Source: JBBSBR01 sp038251135 (GTDB taxonomy: Bacteria > Patescibacteriota > Saccharimonadia > UBA4664). Taken from it: a stretch of DNA of 24,108 nt. Numbering within the stretch: position 1 is the stretch's first letter; each line of letters opens with the position of its first letter. Positions 1 through 7,173 of this stretch are shown here, in pieces. The position numbers were made by a program, and so were the translations under genes. The stretch covers positions 1 to 24,108 of the forward strand of contig JBBSBR010000015.1 of NCBI GenBank assembly GCA_038251135.1, read 5' to 3'. The notes under the pieces are model-generated. The model was not told the DNA's origin, made no database searches, and worked only from the letters and a program-made list of their open reading frames with translations.

Positions 1-20
1 CCCTCGCGGGAGTCTTTTCT

Positions 21-104
21 TGGTAGGCGGGGTGGGAGTCGAACCCACAATCCTTGCGGCAGAGAATTTTAAGTCCTCCGTGTATACCATTCCACCACCC
101 GCCC
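21..104 (-). tRNA. tRNA-Leu (anticodon UAA)
   Basis: The reverse strand folds into a long-variable-arm tRNA of 84 nt. The acceptor stem GGGCGGG pairs with CCCGCCT (one G-U), the anticodon stem GAGGA/TTCTC holds loop CTTAAAA with anticodon TAA, and the T arm is GTGGG-TTCGACT-CCCAC. The discriminator A and the terminal CCA are encoded. It reads UUA leucine codons. A short repeat lies 46 nt upstream of its 5' end. Confidence 0.96.
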
Positions 105-150
105 CCAGCGAAAATATTGCTAGCTCGCGAATTTCGGCGTCATCGCCTCT

Positions 151-195
151 GCTCCTCGCTCAACGTATGTTACATACGTTTCACTCCGGTGCTCG
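151..195 (-). repeat. Short dispersed repeat, copy A (upstream of tRNA-Leu)
   Basis: These 45 nt match 1909-1954 at roughly 85 percent by eye. The ends GCTCCTCGCTCAACGTA and GGTGCTCG are the same in both copies, and only the loop and a few bases differ. The centre is a perfect inverted repeat, AACGTATG-TTA-CATACGTT. Weaker similarity continues toward 131. It lies 46 nt upstream of the tRNA-Leu 5' end, in the same orientation as copy B has to tRNA-Gly. Confidence 0.75.
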
Positions 196-255
196 GCGCT
201 TCCTTGAACTTCATCGACCTATCAAAATTTTTAGGGGAAATGGAAAAGAACAAAC

Positions 256-329
256 TGGAGGCACCAACGGGACTCGAACCCGTGTACACGGTTTTGCAGA
301 CCGCTACGTAACCACTCCGCCATGGTGCC
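256..329 (-). tRNA. tRNA-Cys (anticodon GCA)
   Basis: A 74-nt tRNA on the reverse strand. The acceptor GGCACCA pairs with TGGTGCC, the anticodon stem GCGGT/ACCGT carries loop CTGCAAA with anticodon GCA, and the T arm is ACGGG-TTCGAGT-CCCGT. The discriminator base is U, the classic identity element of tRNA-Cys, and CCA is encoded. Confidence 0.96.
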
Positions 330-339
330 ATACTCAAGC

Positions 340-345
340 ATTATA
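340..345 (-). promoter_or_regulatory. -10 box of tRNA-Cys
   Basis: A perfect TATAAT on the minus strand ends 10 nt before the tRNA-Cys 5' end, which gives a leader of only a few bases. No good -35 hexamer is visible at 16-18 nt. Confidence 0.5.
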
Positions 346-438
346 GGGAAATGCCGATCAAACTACCACCCATTATTTGCTTTATAACCTTATAAATGTC
401 ATATTATCGTCTTCGATACGGGGTTTTTCGTACGCGGA

Positions 439-1062
439 CTACTTCTGAGGTTGTATGTATCGATAGGCTAGAGCGGCCAGCACGCCGCCCAGTACGGGAC
501 CGATGGAGTAGAGGGCCAGCTCAGTTCCATGGCTGGCTATGGTAGATATATCAAATAGGATCGGACCCAAGCCTACCGCCGGATTGAAAGCTCCGCCCGA
601 AATCGCACCGCCGGCGAAAATTCCGGCCATATAGATAAGTCCGATCGCCAGCGCAAAATACTGTTTATTAGCTGTTGCCTTGGCATCGGTAGTATTCATT
701 ACGACGCTCACGAGAGCAAAGGCGAAGAGCGCCTCCACCAGCAACGCCACGCCGTAGCTCACCCCCTCGCCCGGAGCGATGAGCATCGCGTGCCCGACTA
801 CCGCAAAGACGACAGCGGCAGCAACTACCGCGCCGAGAAGCTGCGCCACAATATAGGCGAATGTCTGCTGCCAGGATTGGGTACCGCGCATGGACAGGCC
901 GATCGAAACGGCTGGATTAAAGTTAGCGCCAGAGACATGCGCCCACATAAAGACCATAGCCGCCAAAACCCCGCCGATGGCGATGGGGTTGCCACCCGAG
1001 AGGCCCACGACCAAGACCAGGAAGAATGTGCCGATCAGTTCGACCAATAATTTTGGGACCAT
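439..1062 (-). CDS. MIP family channel (aquaporin/glycerol facilitator-like), atypical filter
   Basis: A 207-aa integral membrane protein with six hydrophobic segments (about 5-22, 26-45, 66-91, 103-122, 135-152, 181-203). Two NPA half-helix motifs are visible, N49-P50-A51 and N160-P161-A162, in the inverted-repeat plan of the aquaporin family. The family carries water or small neutral solutes through the membrane. In AqpZ and GlpF the second NPA is followed by the selectivity-filter Arg (NPAR). Here that position is V163, and the usual SGxH before the first NPA is SGAN. Substrate selectivity therefore cannot be inferred from the family. It is a stand-alone gene with no enzyme partner nearby, and length is slightly short for the family (220-280 aa). 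A plausible promoter lies at 1094-1122. Confidence 0.9.
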   Translation of the reverse strand: MVPKLLVELIGTFFLVLVVGLSGGNPIAIGGVLAAMVFMWAHVSGANFNPAVSIGLSMRGTQSWQQTFAYIVAQLLGAVVAAAVVFAVVGHAMLIAPGEGVSYGVALLVEALFAFALVSVVMNTTDAKATANKQYFALAIGLIYMAGIFAGGAISGGAFNPAVGLGPILFDISTIASHGTELALYSIGPVLGGVLAALAYRYIQPQK

Positions 1063-1093
1063 AAATCATTACTTCTTATGTTTAATTACGTAC

Positions 1094-1122
1094 ATCATGC
1101 ATTTTAACGGGGTGTTAGTCAA
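1094..1122 (-). promoter_or_regulatory. Putative sigma70-type promoter of the aquaporin gene
   Basis: On the minus strand, TTGACT (1117-1122), a 17-nt spacer and CATGAT (1094-1099) would start transcription near 1087, about 25 nt before the ATG at 1062. Confidence 0.4.
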
Positions 1123-1210
1123 ATTGGCTAACAATGCCATCGCCACCGTTTGAGCTCATTTCACTCAATCCCCACCTACGGGCCGTCGGGTTCCAGTATC
1201 TCGGTGAAAT

Positions 1211-1250
1211 ACCATGGAAAGGACCCCAATAATGGGGTCCTTTCCATGGT
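1211..1250. terminator. Perfect 17-bp inverted repeat, likely terminator
   Basis: ACCATGGAAAGGACCCC (1211-1227) is exactly repeated in reverse complement at 1234-1250 around a 6-nt loop, AATAAT. The inner core AAAGGACCCC/GGGGTCCTTT has A and T flanks on both sides like a bidirectional intrinsic terminator. It lies downstream of the minus-strand microprotein gene (stop at 1404). No plus-strand gene ends here. Confidence 0.6.
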
Positions 1251-1403
1251 GTAGCATCGCTGACGTATTTCAATCATCGGCAGTTAATTATGTAAACGAT
1301 CTAAAGCTGCTAAACCTCGTTGATTTGTTTGGATTATCCGCAGATTTCATTTACAGAACTAAAAATTGCAGCTCCGGAGCGATACTGCTATCTCAAGTAT
1401 TTC

Positions 1404-1565
1404 TCACAGATGAGCAAAAAGCCAGACTGCTACAGCGATACCGACTATGAATATGGTTACACCAACTGGCGAACCCCAGCTATACCAGCTTCCCCAAGCA
1501 CGCCAGTTCTTCATCAGATCTTTATCGTCTGTGTCATCGTAGGAAGTTTTATTTTCCTTAGACAT
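1404..1565 (-). CDS. 53-aa Trp-rich single-pass membrane microprotein
   Basis: Translating the minus strand from ATG at 1565 gives 53 codons and TGA at 1404. The ATG is preceded by a strong ribosome binding site (AGGAG, then ACAAAAA). The N-terminal 20 residues are hydrophilic and acidic (DDTDDKD). Then comes a Trp-rich amphipathic stretch (NWRAWGSWYSWGSP) and one transmembrane helix (about 35-50) ending in WLFAHL. The Trp cluster just before the helix suggests anchoring at the membrane interface. Signal, helix and ribosome site together make chance unlikely. I do not recognise the family, so function is unknown. It is transcribed toward the hairpin at 1211-1250. Confidence 0.75.
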   Translation of the reverse strand: MSKENKTSYDDTDDKDLMKNWRAWGSWYSWGSPVGVTIFIVGIAVAVWLFAHL

Positions 1566-1720
1566 TTTTTGTCTCCTATAATTAGTTGCTTAAACTATCG
1601 TTTTACCGACCTAATGTCGATAGCCATACAACTGGCATTATTGGCTTAACTAGGTTGTCTGGCGTTCGAATGGGTTCGTCAGCTAGCTTAAAGTATCGCC
1701 TATCTAGGTGAATTATATAA

Positions 1721-1746
1721 CAATTAGAGCCTTACGGCTCTAATTG
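1721..1746 (-). terminator. Terminator of tRNA-Gly
   Basis: CAATTAGAGCC and GGCTCTAATTG form an 11-bp stem with a 4-nt loop, about 38 nt beyond the tRNA-Gly 3' end. In the minus direction it is followed by TTATATAATT, a weak U-rich tail. Confidence 0.65.
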
Positions 1747-1784
1747 TTTGAAACTATACTGTTTCAGAATTGTTTGGGTCTAAT

Positions 1785-1860
1785 TGGTGCGGGTACAGGG
1801 ACTCAAACCCTGGGCCTCTTCCTTGGCAAGGAAGCGCTCTATCAACTGAGCTACACCCGC
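1785..1860 (-). tRNA. tRNA-Gly (anticodon GCC)
   Basis: A 76-nt tRNA on the reverse strand. The acceptor GCGGGTG pairs with TACCCGC, the anticodon stem CTTCC/GGAAG holds loop TTGCCAA with anticodon GCC, and the T arm is CAGGG-TTTGAGT-CCCTG. Discriminator A and CCA are encoded. Confidence 0.96.
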
Positions 1861-1908
1861 ATATGATACGGCTTACATTATTCGGCTCATTGCTACGTCT
1901 TAACTTGC

Positions 1909-1954
1909 GCTCCTCGCTCAACGTACGTCTAAGTACGTTTCGCTGTGGTGCTCG
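1909..1954 (-). repeat. Short dispersed repeat, copy B (upstream of tRNA-Gly)
   Basis: Second copy of the repeat at 151-195, with shared ends and a central hairpin (ACGTAC-GTCTAA-GTACGT). The loop sequence differs but the pairing is kept. It lies 48 nt upstream of the tRNA-Gly 5' end in the same orientation as copy A. Confidence 0.75.
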
Positions 1955-2021
1955 TTAATCCTTGCACTGCTTGAATCCTGTAACCCTTGTGGGAACATTA
2001 GCGTCTCCAGCGGAGACAGTA

Positions 2022-2058
2022 TTTATAATTTCCCCACATAATGTGGGTAAATTATAAA
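2022..2058 (-). terminator. Terminator of tRNA-Phe
   Basis: A long AT-rich hairpin directly abuts the tRNA-Phe 3' end. TTTATAATTT-CCCCACA pairs with TGTGGG-TAAATTATAAA with one mismatch and a tiny loop. A second small hairpin, GTCTCC-AGC-GGAGAC, follows at 2003-2017. Confidence 0.65.
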
Positions 2059-2134
2059 TGGTGGCGCCTGCTGGACTCGAACCAGCGACACGAGGCTCTT
2101 CAAGCCACTGCTCTACCAACTGAGCTAAGGCGCC
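2059..2134 (-). tRNA. tRNA-Phe (anticodon GAA)
   Basis: A 76-nt tRNA on the reverse strand. The acceptor GGCGCCT pairs with AGGCGCC, the anticodon stem GTGGC/GCCTC (one mismatch or wobble pair) holds loop TTGAAGA with anticodon GAA, and the T arm is GCTGG-TTCGAGT-CCAGC. Discriminator A and CCA are encoded. Confidence 0.95.
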
Positions 2135-2279
2135 GTATGCGAATTTTTTGGTGCAGAAACGTAAAAGGTACCCGCAAATGATACACAAGATGAGCACGTT
2201 TTTCAAGCCATCATACTCGCTCTAAATTCATCGCCTTCGGTGATTGGATAGAACTATGCAGCGAGACATCGAGGAACTA

Positions 2280-2744
2280 CTAATTGCCGGTTTGATTGAC
2301 TGGCGGCGGTGTGTCGATAGTCACAGGTCCTACGGCTACAACTCGGTCAATCGAGGGCCGATAGATAACTGCAATCCGATTCTTCTGGTAGATAAGTACC
2401 TTGTCGCCGTCAGCAGATTTCTTGAGAAACGGAGTAGTGAGCTTTGACACATCTGTAACTGTAGCCAGTGCAGGCTGCTCATCGGTAGGCAATATGAAAT
2501 GCCGATTCACTCGAGCCACAACTACCCCGACGCTATCTAGATTTTGACTCTTAGAGTACGCCCGCCAAATAAACCATGCGCCAACACAGAGAGCTGCCAG
2601 AATTACTATAGATAAGCTAATTACCGCCACCCGCCTCCGCGTGCTTCGGCTGTCGCCGAAGCGACGTTTGGTAGTATGCCTCTTCACTGTACGCAAATCG
2701 ATGGTAGTCTGCGGATGATTTTGACGTTTATATAGCCAATTCAT
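2280..2744 (-). CDS. Single-pass membrane protein with conserved extracytoplasmic domain, unknown function
   Basis: 154 aa. A basic cytoplasmic tail (about 1-40, many Lys/Arg) precedes one transmembrane helix (about 41-63). An extracytoplasmic domain follows with phrases such as HFILPTDEQPALATVTD, GDKVLIYQKNRIAVIYRPS and a closing VAVGPVTID. From memory, very similar sequences recur as conserved hypothetical proteins across Patescibacteria. That recall was not checked. The start ATG overlaps the stop of the upstream 1437-aa gene by one base (TAATG), so translation is probably coupled, which ties this protein to the giant adhesin. No catalytic motif is visible. Confidence 0.85.
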   Translation of the reverse strand: MNWLYKRQNHPQTTIDLRTVKRHTTKRRFGDSRSTRRRVAVISLSIVILAALCVGAWFIWRAYSKSQNLDSVGVVVARVNRHFILPTDEQPALATVTDVSKLTTPFLKKSADGDKVLIYQKNRIAVIYRPSIDRVVAVGPVTIDTPPPVNQTGN

Positions 2745-5700
2745 TAGTGGTCTGTCTCAATATACATGCGGTTCACCCCGATTTGGGCAGCAGTGGCGGC
2801 CGTGTTGGCACCGTTACTAGCGAGGGCAAAGGCGGCCATCATGGTCGTATTTACGGGTAGGTTGGCTGTAGTTGAACTGTCTATGAGAGTAGCGCCGGTA
2901 TTTAAATCGTCGATTCGATAATAGATCGTACTGTCGTTTGGCTTTGCATAGATGTAAACATCATATCCTTGATTTGCTGCTAGCGCCGGTTGTCCGGCGA
3001 TGGCATCTTTGGTAGCCGTACCTGAGCTGGTATTGTGCATGAAAGTGATGGCACTGTCGCCAGCATCAACCCCGAACCCCAGGATATTTGTCTGGGACGA
3101 CGGGTCACCCGTCACCATGGCGGTAGTGCCGGTGCCAAGCCCGACAAAGAGGCGATCCCCGGCAGTCCAGGCCTCAGTGCCAAAACGAGCAAAGAAGAAG
3201 AATCCGCCCTGCCCGGCCACCGAACCGCGGTAAAACTGCCTTTGGCTGCTGCGCTGACCAACCTGCTGGTTGGCGGTGGTGACAACGGTGGCATAGCGCG
3301 AGCGGATCATGGATGTATACAGGTTGGTGGTAGTCGGCAGTGCCGCGGTGAATGTGCCGGCGCCGGCGCCGACGGTTCCCTGCCAAAGACCTGCGGTTGC
3401 GCCAGAGGTGGTCCAAAGTGCGGTATTGTTACCCCAGAGAGCGGCCTGGAACGGCGTGTCGACACCGGACGGACCAAGCCACTTGGGTACGATCCTTCCG
3501 GCTACGGCCTTGGCGTAAATTTTGAGGTTACCGGCCGCGGGGGTTGTAGGATTAGCCTGGGCGGCTAACTGCAAACCTCCGGACTGCACGTCTATGCCGA
3601 TATCCCAGCCGGTGCCAACATACACGCCGGTCCCGGTACCGGCACCGGCAATCGTAGGTCCTTCGAGCTTGAGACCATATTCGGTTACACCGGCAGCGGG
3701 ACCTGTGGCTCCGGCCACTATGCGCATCCCGCTCCAGGTGCCACCTGAGGTAGTGCCGGGGGTAAAGTCAATTCTGAGGCCGGAAGCCTCAACGGCCGCC
3801 GCTCCGCCTTTATAATTGATACTCTCGCCATTAACGTCATTGGTGGTCACGCCGGTTGTGCCAGTATTGTCGATAGCCAGCTGGTCTACGGACGGTGCCG
3901 AGGTAGAGCTAATGGACATCTGTGAGTTACTGGACAGTTTGATCGACAGATTCTGCCCCGCTATCGGCCGCACGACTACTTCGCCGGTCGGGTTGACCGT
4001 CAGCACGTCCGTACCGGTTTGCTGGACGGCAAAACGTCCAGCGCCCGCCGAACAAGTAGCACAAGTTAGGTTAATAAGAACGTTCGGGTCGGTAGCCTGA
4101 TCGGTGGCATTGATTACAAAGTCTTTGGCCGAAGCATTAAGGTTGATCGTGGCCGGAGACGACGAAGTGTCATAAGCCGTCTGTAAATCCGTGGCGGTAG
4201 TACCGGCGCAGGTTCCGCCGGTGACGATGCCGCCGGTGACTATCTGATTTTGAAGGAATTGGCCGCCGGAGCAGGTAACGCTGCCGCCGGAGCTGGCACC
4301 AACGGAGAATGCGCCGCCGGTTCCAAGGCCGAGAGAACCGGTGACCGCCAGATTCGCCACGTTGGCGCCGTTGGAGTTACCGACGGTCAGCGTAGAGGTG
4401 CCGGCAGTGGCAAGATCAATCGTCAATGCGTTGGCCGTACGCTGAAGGACGGCCGAATCCAAGCCGATTGTTCCGGAGGCCGACGTCAGGCTGAGTCCGC
4501 CGATCCCGCCCGATGCCAGATTGACAGCGCCCGAACCTGTCGCGATCGCCGATGCGTTAAGGTTTGTCAGATTGCTCCCGGAGAGTGCGGGCAATGCTCC
4601 CGAACCATCAGTTTGTACCAGCTGAGTAATGCCGTTGAAACTATTTCCCTGCTTGGTAATGCTCGATCCGTCAGATAAGTTAGCCGACGAGATTTGCGTA
4701 CCGTTGAAACTAATTTGCTGGCCCGAACCGAGATTGAGGCCGCCGGTAATATCGAGGTTGGCAACCTGGCCGGCGTTGGTGTTTTTGACGTAAAGCGTGG
4801 ATGTGGCTACGTTGTTAAGGTCGTATGTGAGACTGGCTTGGCCAGTTGTCTTGACCGTGGCGGCCGAGAGGTTGAGGGTACCCGAGCCAGAGGTGAGGTT
4901 GAGGTTGCCGGAGCCGGTGGACTGTAGCGACAGGTCGGTATTAGCGGCTGCCGACAGCGTTGGTGTCTGGACGAGCGTGCCAAAATAGCCGGAACGGAGC
5001 ACGTTAGTTCCTGAACCGACATCGATTAAGTTGCTTGAGCTGGTGAGCAGACTTGTGTTCAAGTCTACTCCGGCAAGGTTGGATAAGGCTGCGTTGGCAC
5101 CTGTAACCCCCAAGAGATCGGCGAAGCTGCCGCCACTCTCGCTCACGCGGAAGTGCCCGGTACCGGAATCGAAGTAGATGCGTCCCTGGCCGGTCGGCGC
5201 CACCGAGGGTGCTCCGATGCCGCGTAAGGCTACATCGCCGTTCACATCAAGTGCAGCGCCGCCCGAACTAACACCCCCCACGCCGACCTTGCCGGAAATG
5301 TCGATATGGAGTCCCTCGGTGCCGTTGGCAACTATGGACAAATCATGACTATCAGCTGTACCGAGTACCCCGGTAGCACCAAACGAATTGCCGCCTTGGA
5401 CGAACGGGTTAAGACTGCCAGCCCCCTTTTGCATAGCCTCTAAGTATGAGCCGGCACGAACAATAGAGTTCGTTGCCGCCGCTGTATTTTGCGCCCACTG
5501 CAACGTCACGGACCCGGCAGTCGCACCGGAGCTGACAACGCCGGTTACCGTATATGGTTCATCGGCACCGGAGCCCGAGATAAGCCCCGATGACGCACCG
5601 CAACCAAGATTTCCGTTGGAATCTGCGTTCTCAGTTTCGGAGACGCCCCAGGTACAAGCAGTACCGCTGGGGGCGGTTAATGAAAACTTAAAATCGGCCG

Positions 5701-7057
5701 TGGTGGACGAGTTACCGTAAACGACCATAGTGTATGTCCAGGTCTGGTTGGCGCCTATTACAAATGTCAGGTCATTGTCGTCAACAAAGGTGGCCGAGTT
5801 ATTGACGATCTGGTCCGCGGGCTTCACTACCTGTGTCATCTGGTTAGCAATGATGCTTGCGGCATTTAACGGCACCCATGACGTGCCGTTATAACCTTGG
5901 AAATCGGTACCGGTGAATCGTACCGTGCCTGCATTCGTATTCGTAGTGGTACCCAAACGAACCGCCCCGGCCACATCCAGTGCTTCCGTCGGTGCGGCTG
6001 TTCCGATTCCAACCCGATTATTCTGAGTATCGACGTTAATGGTCGGTGTAGCCGTTCCGTCGGGGATAACCTGAAAGGCGGTCGTTGAGTTGAAGCCGAT
6101 GCCCGATTGAACAACAACGCCCTTGGCGACCGAACTCGTCAAAACCGTAGCCGGGCTCGAAGAATTATCGTAGGCAGTCTGCAGGGTAACGGCCGTTCCG
6201 CAGGCGGCAAAACCCAGAACACCGGCTCCCGTGGTGTCTTTGAGACAATCGCCGGCCGCAGTGAGGGCAGTCGGCAATGTCAGCGAAAAGTTGCTGCCGG
6301 TTGCGCCGGATTGGAGCGTCAGCGTATTGGTATTCGTAGCATTCTTGAAAAGTACCGCACCGGTATTGCCAGCCGGACCGGCCATACCGAGCGTGAGGGC
6401 GCTGGCGGCGGTAAAGGTAGCTGATGCTCCCTGAACGCTCCCGGTTGCCTGAAGGTTGCCGCCGGACTGAAGATTGCCGGAAATGTTGATATTGCCGGAC
6501 TGCTGAACCGCCGGCGAAAGCTGCACCAAGCTCGAACCGTCGATACCGTCGACCGTATCGGCATTGAAGGCGTAGGCGCTGGAGGCGAGCGGCTGGCGCG
6601 GCGTCATGGCGCCTTCGGTGAAGACCGCACAACCGTTAGTCGCACAGGTAGCCGTGGCCGGTGTCGGCAACTCCACCTCAAGATAGAGCGGGAAGGCACC
6701 CGAGAACAAGGCCGGCGAAAGTACCGTGACGTCGCCGAATTGAATGTTGAAGAGGCCGTTAGTCACCTGAACACGGTTATCCACGCCGGTCATCACCCGG
6801 TCTTCTTCGAACTTATTGGTGCCACCCGAAGCCGCGTCCCAGAAACGGAACTTGATGTTGTAGAGACCGTCGGCTAGGATATTACCGGAATTATCGGTTA
6901 AACGGCCCTGAAAGTTTACCTTGTAGGGTATGGATTGGGCCGCCAAAGTAACTTTCGGTGCCATAAGTGCAGATACGCCAAAAGAGGCTGCGATAATCGG
7001 AGCCGCTAACGTCAGGAGTGCAAATACTCTCAAACGACGTCGAAACGATAACTCCAT
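2744..7057 (-). CDS. Giant secreted tail-fibre-like surface protein (VGIGT-type stalk, phage-like C-terminal domain)
   Basis: About 1437 aa, Ser/Thr/Gly/Ala/Asn-rich. A basic N-terminus and hydrophobic helix (about 8-40) act as signal or anchor. Next comes a domain of the FQGRLTDNSGN...ADGLYNIKF type ending in MTPRQPLASSAYAFNADTVDG (about 48-175), known in many bacterial and phage fibre proteins. The stalk carries VGIGTAAPTEALDVAGAVRLG (near 347) and VGVGG...ALDVNGDV (near 590), and LQTAYD..SSPAT occurs twice (near 290 and 958). A jelly-roll-like block lies at about 405-545. The last 230 residues (ALW...RLFVGLGTGT...MYIETDH) resemble a terminal domain I recall from phage structural proteins. 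No sortase signal or S74 protease is seen. GTG at 7060 is an alternative start, but ATG at 7057 is better spaced from AGG. Confidence 0.85.
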   Translation of the reverse strand: MELSFRRRLRVFALLTLAAPIIAASFGVSALMAPKVTLAAQSIPYKVNFQGRLTDNSGNILADGLYNIKFRFWDAASGGTNKFEEDRVMTGVDNRVQVTNGLFNIQFGDVTVLSPALFSGAFPLYLEVELPTPATATCATNGCAVFTEGAMTPRQPLASSAYAFNADTVDGIDGSSLVQLSPAVQQSGNINISGNLQSGGNLQATGSVQGASATFTAASALTLGMAGPAGNTGAVLFKNATNTNTLTLQSGATGSNFSLTLPTALTAAGDCLKDTTGAGVLGFAACGTAVTLQTAYDNSSSPATVLTSSVAKGVVVQSGIGFNSTTAFQVIPDGTATPTINVDTQNNRVGIGTAAPTEALDVAGAVRLGTTTNTNAGTVRFTGTDFQGYNGTSWVPLNAASIIANQMTQVVKPADQIVNNSATFVDDNDLTFVIGANQTWTYTMVVYGNSSTTADFKFSLTAPSGTACTWGVSETENADSNGNLGCGASSGLISGSGADEPYTVTGVVSSGATAGSVTLQWAQNTAAATNSIVRAGSYLEAMQKGAGSLNPFVQGGNSFGATGVLGTADSHDLSIVANGTEGLHIDISGKVGVGGVSSGGAALDVNGDVALRGIGAPSVAPTGQGRIYFDSGTGHFRVSESGGSFADLLGVTGANAALSNLAGVDLNTSLLTSSSNLIDVGSGTNVLRSGYFGTLVQTPTLSAAANTDLSLQSTGSGNLNLTSGSGTLNLSAATVKTTGQASLTYDLNNVATSTLYVKNTNAGQVANLDITGGLNLGSGQQISFNGTQISSANLSDGSSITKQGNSFNGITQLVQTDGSGALPALSGSNLTNLNASAIATGSGAVNLASGGIGGLSLTSASGTIGLDSAVLQRTANALTIDLATAGTSTLTVGNSNGANVANLAVTGSLGLGTGGAFSVGASSGGSVTCSGGQFLQNQIVTGGIVTGGTCAGTTATDLQTAYDTSSSPATINLNASAKDFVINATDQATDPNVLINLTCATCSAGAGRFAVQQTGTDVLTVNPTGEVVVRPIAGQNLSIKLSSNSQMSISSTSAPSVDQLAIDNTGTTGVTTNDVNGESINYKGGAAAVEASGLRIDFTPGTTSGGTWSGMRIVAGATGPAAGVTEYGLKLEGPTIAGAGTGTGVYVGTGWDIGIDVQSGGLQLAAQANPTTPAAGNLKIYAKAVAGRIVPKWLGPSGVDTPFQAALWGNNTALWTTSGATAGLWQGTVGAGAGTFTAALPTTTNLYTSMIRSRYATVVTTANQQVGQRSSQRQFYRGSVAGQGGFFFFARFGTEAWTAGDRLFVGLGTGTTAMVTGDPSSQTNILGFGVDAGDSAITFMHNTSSGTATKDAIAGQPALAANQGYDVYIYAKPNDSTIYYRIDDLNTGATLIDSSTTANLPVNTTMMAAFALASNGANTAATAAQIGVNRMYIETDH

Positions 7058-7080
7058 CACAACCTAACGTTACAAGGTCA

Positions 7081-7110
7081 ATTTTAGCATTATGCTTATG
7101 GTTTTGACAA
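7081..7110 (-). promoter_or_regulatory. Putative extended -10 promoter of the tail-fibre-like gene
   Basis: On the minus strand, TTGTCA (7105-7110), an 18-nt spacer ending in TGC, and TAAAAT (7081-7086). The TGn before the -10 box makes it an extended -10 promoter. Transcription would start near 7074, about 17 nt before the ATG. The giant gene can therefore be expressed apart from the upstream genes. Confidence 0.5.
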
Positions 7111-7173
7111 GTGATTTTCTCGATAAAGACCTGGGCATATACGGACTCGTTTCGCTTGTTGGGCGAATTTGTA

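Noticed and set aside
1..20. Possible terminator of tRNA-Leu(UAA)
   Set aside because: A GC-rich arm begins after the tRNA on the minus strand but the other arm would lie outside the window.
1214..1649. Two plus-strand open frames in the gap before tRNA-Gly
   Set aside because: The first starts inside the perfect hairpin; the second is antisense to the better supported 53-aa gene.
3000..6434. Many long plus-strand and alternative minus-strand open frames opposite the 1437-aa gene
   Set aside because: They overlap a gene with clear domains, have low-complexity or Arg-rich readings and no ribosome sites.
2744..7057. A prophage remnant around the tail-fibre-like gene
   Set aside because: No capsid, terminase, integrase or lysis gene is present, and the neighbours are secreted bacterial proteins.
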